In this document: positions 1-4,632 of the stretch, one piece after another
Position numbering within the stretch: the first letter of the stretch is position 1
Layout: each line of letters opens with the position of its first letter
Source: a virus
Reading direction: 5' to 3' (one strand)
Virus record (IMG/VR): IMGVR_UViG_3300008055_000387
Span: 1 to 21,326 of that record
DNA length: 21,326 bases
Made by a program: the position numbers and the translations under genes
The notes under the pieces: generated by a model
What the model was told of the DNA's origin: nothing
The model's database searches: none
What the model saw: only the letters and a program-made list of their open reading frames with translations

Positions 1-1
1 C

Positions 2-154
2 GACAAGCTCTCCCGTGCCGTGCTTGATGCCCTCACTGGCACTCTTCTTCACGACGATTCTCAAGTGGTTCAACTATCCGCCCACAAGCGCTACACCACC
101 CCAGAAGAACGTCCCGGTGCCCTCATTACCATCATTCCCCTCGCGGCAACCTAA
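2..154 (+). CDS. RusA-family Holliday junction resolvase, C-terminal end (5' truncated by window)
   Basis: The first 50 codons of the window, in the frame starting at base 2, encode the end of a RusA-like crossover junction endodeoxyribonuclease. Visible are DKLSRAVLDAL, then LHDDSQVVQL and an HKRY with a following ERPG and hydrophobic strand. This is the family layout D-N/K-L-x(2)-A-V-L-D-A-L...DDSQV...K. The acidic residues of the DKL and DD parts correspond to metal-binding positions in RusA. The enzyme resolves recombination and replication branches before packaging, and RusA genes commonly sit next to terminase genes in phages. The N-terminal half is outside the window. It ends in AAT-stop, where the last codons form a variant of the recurring GGCAAC motif. 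Confidence 0.8.
   Translation, partial: DKLSRAVLDALTGTLLHDDSQVVQLSAHKRYTTPEERPGALITIIPLAAT
143..154 (+). promoter_or_regulatory. GGCAAC-motif variant (copy 1)
   Basis: GCGGCAACCTAA overlaps the stop of the RusA-like gene and begins 31 bases before the ATG at 174. It differs from the exact 12-mer GGGGCAACTTCA at three positions. It is a weak copy that could be chance coding sequence. Confidence 0.35.
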
Positions 155-173
155 ACCACTCAGCCTTGGCACC

Positions 174-488
174 ATGGAGCCTTGGTCCGTCGTCGCTGAA
201 TACCCCTACACCGGTGAACCCTTCGGTCTCGTCTTCAATGACGACTCCACCTTTACCGAAGCTGAATACATCGCTCGCCAGCTCCTCGCCACCTTCCGCC
301 TTACCGGCCTCTACATCCCCTCCGCCTCACAAGACAACACCGAAGGCCACTATCTCTTCCTCTTCACCATCGAGCCCGAAACCCTCCCGCGCATGGGCAC
401 CATCTGGGCCTTTGATGCACAAGACGCTGAACTGCGCCTCAACGTGCTCGCCTCAGACGGCACCCTCTTCATGCCGGCCTCCGGTTAA
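174..488 (+). CDS. hypothetical phage protein (104 aa)
   Basis: I do not recognise this gene. The start chosen is the ATG at 174, which clears the RusA stop at 154. The frame is open upstream to base 15, but that would overlap the RusA end. The protein is acidic and probably a small alpha/beta protein, beginning MEPWSVVAEYPYTG and containing an alternating hydrophobic stretch around HYLFLFTIE. There is no signal peptide, membrane segment or metal motif. It sits between the resolvase and the small-terminase-like gene, with a 9-base gap to the latter, so it is probably co-transcribed with packaging genes. No clear Shine-Dalgarno sequence precedes it. Confidence 0.6.
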   Translation: MEPWSVVAEYPYTGEPFGLVFNDDSTFTEAEYIARQLLATFRLTGLYIPSASQDNTEGHYLFLFTIEPETLPRMGTIWAFDAQDAELRLNVLASDGTLFMPASG

Positions 489-497
489 ACTCAGGCC

Positions 498-821
498 ATG
501 GCAAAGAAGAGCACTAACGTAGAAATTGATGAGCGGGTCAACGCCGTCTACGACCTGCTTCTTCGTGCCTATAGCCGTACCCAAATCCTGCGATACGCGG
601 CGGAGCAGTGGGGTGTCGCCGAACGTACAGCCGAGACTTACATCCAACGCGCTCGCCAGTTAATGCAACTGGATGCCGAACTTGAACGCCCTCAGTGGCT
701 AGCAGCTGCAGTTGCTCGCCTCTACGACTACGAACGCCGCGCTTCCGAATCCAATCAGCTCGGTGTTGCCCTTAAGGCCTTGGAAGACCAAGCCAAGCTG
801 CTCCGCTTCGAGATGTCCTGA
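498..821 (+). CDS. small terminase-like HTH protein
   Basis: 107 residues. Residues about 25-55 (YSRTQILRYAAEQWGV followed by AERTAETYIQRARQL) read as a helix-turn-helix of the kind found in phage small terminase subunits. Residues 60-107 form a further charged helical region rich in Ala, Leu and Glu, suited to oligomerisation. The small subunit would recognise packaging-site DNA and load the large subunit. Its stop codon shares one base with the start of the large terminase at 821, the usual TerS-TerL coupling. The assignment rests on the HTH and position rather than a strong family signature. An unrelated small DNA-binding protein is the alternative. Confidence 0.6.
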   Translation: MAKKSTNVEIDERVNAVYDLLLRAYSRTQILRYAAEQWGVAERTAETYIQRARQLMQLDAELERPQWLAAAVARLYDYERRASESNQLGVALKALEDQAKLLRFEMS

Positions 822-2224
822 TGGCATCGCTCCTGGCTGGTCTCTGCAAGCCCGAGCCCATCACGGCCTTTCTTAATGACCGCTCCACCCAGCCCGTAGA
901 GCGCCTCTCCTTCTACGACTGGCTCAAGCAAGTCTCCCCTAACGACAACTGGGACTGGCCACACCTCGCCTACATCCGCACCTACCTCGACGCCATCACA
1001 GCTGGTGATCTCAAGCGCCTGATCGTCACCGTGCCGCCGCGCCATGGCAAAAGCCACCAAGGCACCATCCGCTACCCGGTGTATCGCTTGGAGCAAGACC
1101 CCACGCAGCGCGTGGTGATTGCCGCCTATTCGCAGACCCTGGCCAACACCTTCAGCCGGCAATCCAGACGCATCGCAGCAGAGCGGTTTGAGATCAGCAG
1201 TGACCGCAAGGCCGTCGAGCAATGGGAAACACCCGCTGGTGGTGGTCTTCGCGCCGTTGGTGTAGGTGCAGGGATCACAGGTTTGGGAAGTTCGCTGACC
1301 CTCATCGACGACCCAACTAAGAGCAGAGAGGAAGCCGAATCGGAGGCCTACCGCGAACGCGTTTGGAACTGGTATCGAGACGACCTCTACACCCGCCTTG
1401 AACCCGGTGGTGCCGTCGTGCTCACCATGACGCGCTGGCATGAAGACGACCTGGCCGGCCGCATCCTGAACTCTGATGACGCGGAGAGCTGGACCGTCGT
1501 CAACCTGCCCGCCATCGCCGAAGACAACGACCCCCTCGGCCGCACCCCTGGCGCTGCGCTCTGCCCCGAGCGCTACGACCTCACCGCCCTGCAAGATCGC
1601 CGCCGCGTGCTGGGTGAATACGGCTTCAATGCCCTCTTCCAGCAGCGGCCCTCGCCCCCAGCCGGTGGCCTGTTCAAGCGCTCTTGGTGGCAGACCTACC
1701 GCGAGCTGCCCCAGCTGGATCGCATCATCACCTCCTGGGATCTCACCTTCAAAGACGGCCCGAACACTGCCTACGTGGTGGGCCTAGTAATCGGTCAGAA
1801 AGGCGCCAGCTTTTACCTGCTCGATTGCATCCGCGACCGCCTCGACATCACCGAGACGATCCCCGCCATCGTCAACACCTTCAACCGCTACAAACCGGTG
1901 GCCACCGTGGTGGAAGACAAGGCGAACGGACCCGCCGTCATCGCCATGCTCAAGAGCAAGGTGGCCGGGTTGATCGCGGTCAACCCCCAAGGCGGGAAGT
2001 TTTCTCGCGCCTCAGCGATCTCCCCGATGATCGAGGCCGGCAATGTCTTCCTGCCGGAGCGCAGCAGCTGGGCCTCGGCGCTGATTGAAGAGGCCGCTGC
2101 TTTCCCCAATGCCGCCCACGACGACCAAGTGGATGCGCTGAGCCAAGGCCTCTCCTGGCTCCGTTCACGCCCAGCGATCAGCACGGCTGCCGCTGTCTCC
2201 TACGGGCAGGCCGCCGCATGGTGA
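821..2224 (+). CDS. terminase large subunit (TerL)
   Basis: 467 residues, a normal length for TerL. It is the packaging motor ATPase and headful nuclease docked on the portal. The ATPase half shows Walker A VPPRHGKS (71-78), Walker B LTLIDD (159-164) and a coupling-type motif LTMTRWH (201-207). The RNase H-like nuclease half shows acidic residues in ITSWDLTF (D307), VVEDKANG (E365/D366) and AAHDDQVDA (D434/D435/D438). All key residues appear intact, so the gene looks functional. The ATG at 821 overlaps the small-terminase-like stop by one base, and the 3' end overlaps the sigma-like gene by seven bases, implying translational coupling through this stretch. Confidence 0.95.
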   Translation: MASLLAGLCKPEPITAFLNDRSTQPVERLSFYDWLKQVSPNDNWDWPHLAYIRTYLDAITAGDLKRLIVTVPPRHGKSHQGTIRYPVYRLEQDPTQRVVIAAYSQTLANTFSRQSRRIAAERFEISSDRKAVEQWETPAGGGLRAVGVGAGITGLGSSLTLIDDPTKSREEAESEAYRERVWNWYRDDLYTRLEPGGAVVLTMTRWHEDDLAGRILNSDDAESWTVVNLPAIAEDNDPLGRTPGAALCPERYDLTALQDRRRVLGEYGFNALFQQRPSPPAGGLFKRSWWQTYRELPQLDRIITSWDLTFKDGPNTAYVVGLVIGQKGASFYLLDCIRDRLDITETIPAIVNTFNRYKPVATVVEDKANGPAVIAMLKSKVAGLIAVNPQGGKFSRASAISPMIEAGNVFLPERSSWASALIEEAAAFPNAAHDDQVDALSQGLSWLRSRPAISTAAAVSYGQAAAW

Positions 2225-2838
2225 TGACCAAACCCCAGCGCCACAGACCTTGCGATGGCCAGCTGAGCCTTCCGCTCCTCTCCGATGGCCCCTGGCAGCC
2301 CGCACCACTACCCACGGGCAAGCTGCCGCCGCGCAAGCCCAAAAGCACCCGCCCCAAAACCCTCCTCTACCGCGAAACCTGCCCTAGGCAGCGCCGCAAG
2401 GAGGAGCGCATGGTGCAGCAGCACATCCCCCTGCTCAAGCTGATCATCAAGCAGCAGCACCACAAGTACAAGTGCATTGAGATCGAGGATCTCTACAGCC
2501 TTGGCCTGATCGGCCTGCTCAAGGCCGTGCGCAAATACGACGCCGCCACCGGCTTCAAGTTCTCCACCATCGCCCTGCCCTTCATCCTCGGCGAGTGGCG
2601 CCACTACATCCGCGACCACAACTTCTGGCTCAAGGCACCCGGTGCGGTGCGGCAGCGCGGGATGCACGCGCGGCGCCTGCTGGAGCGCGGCGAGACCATG
2701 GCGCAGGTGTGCGTGAAGCTCGGCATCAGCGCCGAAGAACTCAAGCTGGACCTGCGGGCCACCGCTGGCATGGGGCACGAACTCGGCGGCTTTGAGCTGC
2801 ACTCCGCCGACGATCAGATGGACGCTGGCTGGCTCTAG
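2218..2838 (+). CDS. sigma-70 region 2-like protein, candidate phage sigma factor
   Basis: 206 residues. A basic, Pro-rich N-terminus (about 1-60) is followed by a segment that reads as sigma region 2: IEIEDLYSLGLIGLLKAVRKY (about 87-107), then TGFKFSTIALPFILGEWRHYIRD (111-133). These match the pattern EDL-x-x-x-G-x-x-GL-x-x-A-V-x-x-[YF]-[DS]...G-x-[KR]-F-[SC]-T-x-A of core-binding and -10-binding regions. Residues 152-179 (ERGETMAQVCVKLGISAEEL) look like a region-3-type HTH. No region 4 is visible. The protein is similar in size to T4 gp55, the classic phage late sigma. The ATG at 2218 overlaps terL by seven bases, and an alternative ATG lies at 2224. Likely role, inferred: directing host RNA polymerase to phage late promoters. 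Confidence 0.65.
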   Translation: MVMTKPQRHRPCDGQLSLPLLSDGPWQPAPLPTGKLPPRKPKSTRPKTLLYRETCPRQRRKEERMVQQHIPLLKLIIKQQHHKYKCIEIEDLYSLGLIGLLKAVRKYDAATGFKFSTIALPFILGEWRHYIRDHNFWLKAPGAVRQRGMHARRLLERGETMAQVCVKLGISAEELKLDLRATAGMGHELGGFELHSADDQMDAGWL

Positions 2839-2933
2839 CGCAGGGACTTGCGCTAACGAGCCACAGATGCTAGGAATGGAATGCGGCAGCGCTGAGCAGC
2901 AGCTCACCACCGCGAACCCCAAGCCTTTCCACC

Positions 2934-3119
2934 ATGACCATCACCGCCCTGCTGTGGGCGCTGGTGTTCCCCATCGTGATCGCCCTCGGCGTGATCCTCT
3001 GGGCCACTGAATCCCGCAGCCAACGCATTCACCGCCTGCGCCGCCAAGGCTGGTCGCAGCAACGCATCGCCTCTCACCTCCAGATCTCTCGCTATCAAGT
3101 GCGCCTAGCGCTGTCTTAA
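2934..3119 (+). CDS. small protein with an N-terminal membrane segment and a C-terminal HTH
   Basis: 61 residues. Residues 3-24 (ALLWALVFPIVIALGVILWA) form one strong hydrophobic segment. The rest is basic and ends in an HTH-like unit, HRLRRQGWSQQRIASHLQIS followed by RYQVRLAL. The arrangement suggests a DNA-binding tail held at the inner membrane, but the hydrophobic part could also be a buried helix. It follows a 95-base gap after the sigma-like gene and precedes the portal gene. No homologue is recognised. An overlapping frame ending at 3010 is open too but encodes a low-complexity His/Pro/Arg-rich product and was not preferred. Confidence 0.55.
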   Translation: MTITALLWALVFPIVIALGVILWATESRSQRIHRLRRQGWSQQRIASHLQISRYQVRLALS

Positions 3120-3122
3120 TCA

Positions 3123-3134
3123 CCGGCAATTTCA
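3123..3134 (+). promoter_or_regulatory. GGCAAC-motif variant (copy 2)
   Basis: CCGGCAATTTCA lies in the short gap before the portal gene, 34 bases ahead of the ATG at 3157, and is followed by GGCACGGAAG, much as in the copy before the tape measure. It differs from the exact 12-mer at three positions. Confidence 0.4.
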
Positions 3135-3156
3135 GGCACGGAAGAAAACCACATGG

Positions 3157-4632
3157 ATGGACGGCAGGCCTGCCATTGACGGCGATCTCTTCGATGCGCC
3201 CAACCTGCCGACCTGGAAGCATCCGGTCCTGCGGGACATTGAGCCCGATCTGCAGCTCTTAGGAGACTGCTGGCTGGGTCTGCGTGGCAGCCAGGCCACC
3301 TACCTGCCGCAGGAGACAAAGGAGCCAGACCGCGCCTACCGCAACCGCTTGGCTAGGGCTACCTATGTGCCCAGCTTCCGCAAGGCCATTGAGGCGATGA
3401 GCGGCATCCTGTCGCAGTTCACCCTCAGCGACCTGCCCGCCTCCCTAGAGCAGCAGCTCGATGACATTGACCAGCTGGGCAACAACCTGACGGCCTTCAT
3501 GGCCATGGCCGACAGCCTCGCCATGCGCGATGGCGGCTGCGCCGTCATGGTTGAAATGCCGCAGCAGGTGGCGGTGGAATCTGAGGCCGACCGCTTGGCC
3601 TTTGGCCGTCAGCCCTATCTGGTGCTGCTGGAGCGCCGCAACATCCTCAACTGGAAGACTGAATACATCGCCGGCCAAGAGCAGTTGGTGCAGGCCACGC
3701 TGCTCGAATGGCGTGAAGTGGAAGCCGGCAGCTTTGGCTTCACCGTCGAGCCCTTCTTCCGCGTGCTCACTCCTGGTGCCTATCAGGTCTATGCACTGAA
3801 CAAACAGCTCGGCGCCACCACCAAGCTGCAGCTGGTGGAGGAAGGCTTCACCAGCCTCAGCGAGGTGCCGCTGGTTTGGTACAGCCCGCAGCCGCAGCGC
3901 TGGGGTCATGGCCTGCCGCCCTTCCGTGAGCTGGCGCTGCTCACCCTGCAGCACTACCGCAGCCGTTCCGATCTCAACGAGCTGCTGCACCGCTGCGCCC
4001 TGCCGGTGCCGGTGCGCCGTGGTGCGCTGTTGATGGATGGCCAGACCCCACCGCCCCTGGTGATCGGCCCGAACAGCGTGGTGGATGTGCCCGTCGATGG
4101 TGACTTCCGCTTCGCGGAACCGTCCGGCAGCAGCCTGCAGCAGCAGCAGGAACACCTGCTTCACATTGAGCAGCTGATCAACAACGAGACGCTGGCGTTC
4201 ATGAGCGGCCAGGAGGCCGTCACCGCGACTCAGGCCAGGTTGCAGGCCGGTCAGGTGCAAAGCGGTCTGGCCTTGGCCGGGATGCAAAAGGCCAGCCTGT
4301 TTGAGCAGCTGCAAATGCTGTGGGTGGCCTACACCGGCGAGGAGCCCACTGGTGTGCTGCAGATTGCTGCACAAGCGTTGGAGTCGCGCCTGGAGCCGCA
4401 GCAGGTGGCGCAGATCCAGAGCCTCGCCGATGGCGGCTACATCAGCAAAGAGACCACCCTCGAACTGCTCCAACGCGGCGGAGTCCTGCCCATTGACTTT
4501 GATGTGGAAGCCGAGGTGCTTGGCCTGGATGGCAGCGATCAACAGCAACTGCAGGCGCAGCTGGAGCGGGATCGCCTACTCCTAGAGCAGAACGTCATGC
4601 TGCCCCCGCAGGCCCTGCAGCCCGGTAGCTGA
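3157..4632 (+). CDS. phage portal protein (DUF4055-like)
   Basis: 491 residues, in the usual size range for portals. The N-terminal part reads like the DUF4055 portal family: ATYLPQETKEPDRAYRNRLA, then ATYVPSFRKAIEAMSG (about residues 48-86). A middle beta-rich clip/wing region follows, and the C-terminal third is a long Gln/Leu-rich helical part (SLQQQQEHLLHIEQLINN and onward) as in portal stem and crown. It would form the dodecameric DNA channel at the head vertex, bound by the terminase and the MuF protein. The start at 3157 has GGAAG about 12 bases upstream. The stop TGA shares its A with the next ATG at 4632, coupling portal and MuF translation. A long antisense open frame opposite it is judged a codon-bias shadow. 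Confidence 0.8.
   Translation: MDGRPAIDGDLFDAPNLPTWKHPVLRDIEPDLQLLGDCWLGLRGSQATYLPQETKEPDRAYRNRLARATYVPSFRKAIEAMSGILSQFTLSDLPASLEQQLDDIDQLGNNLTAFMAMADSLAMRDGGCAVMVEMPQQVAVESEADRLAFGRQPYLVLLERRNILNWKTEYIAGQEQLVQATLLEWREVEAGSFGFTVEPFFRVLTPGAYQVYALNKQLGATTKLQLVEEGFTSLSEVPLVWYSPQPQRWGHGLPPFRELALLTLQHYRSRSDLNELLHRCALPVPVRRGALLMDGQTPPPLVIGPNSVVDVPVDGDFRFAEPSGSSLQQQQEHLLHIEQLINNETLAFMSGQEAVTATQARLQAGQVQSGLALAGMQKASLFEQLQMLWVAYTGEEPTGVLQIAAQALESRLEPQQVAQIQSLADGGYISKETTLELLQRGGVLPIDFDVEAEVLGLDGSDQQQLQAQLERDRLLLEQNVMLPPQALQPGS

Noticed and set aside
755-1594. 279-codon open frame antisense to the large terminase
   Set aside because: No domain pattern, and it is opposite strongly conserved ATPase motifs; a codon-bias shadow.
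2838-2933. GCGCA...TGCGC inverted repeat after the sigma-like gene as a terminator
   Set aside because: The stem is only five pairs and no T-tract follows; not supported as a terminator.
2868-3010. Alternative small frame overlapping the 61-residue gene
   Set aside because: His/Pro/Arg-rich product without structure, whereas the other frame has a clean hydrophobic helix and an HTH.
3445-4548. 367-codon open frame antisense to the portal gene
   Set aside because: It lies in the same codon register as the portal frame, where GC-rich codon use removes stops. The product is Leu/Gln/His-rich without motifs. It shows that antisense length alone is no evidence; the intein case rests on motifs.
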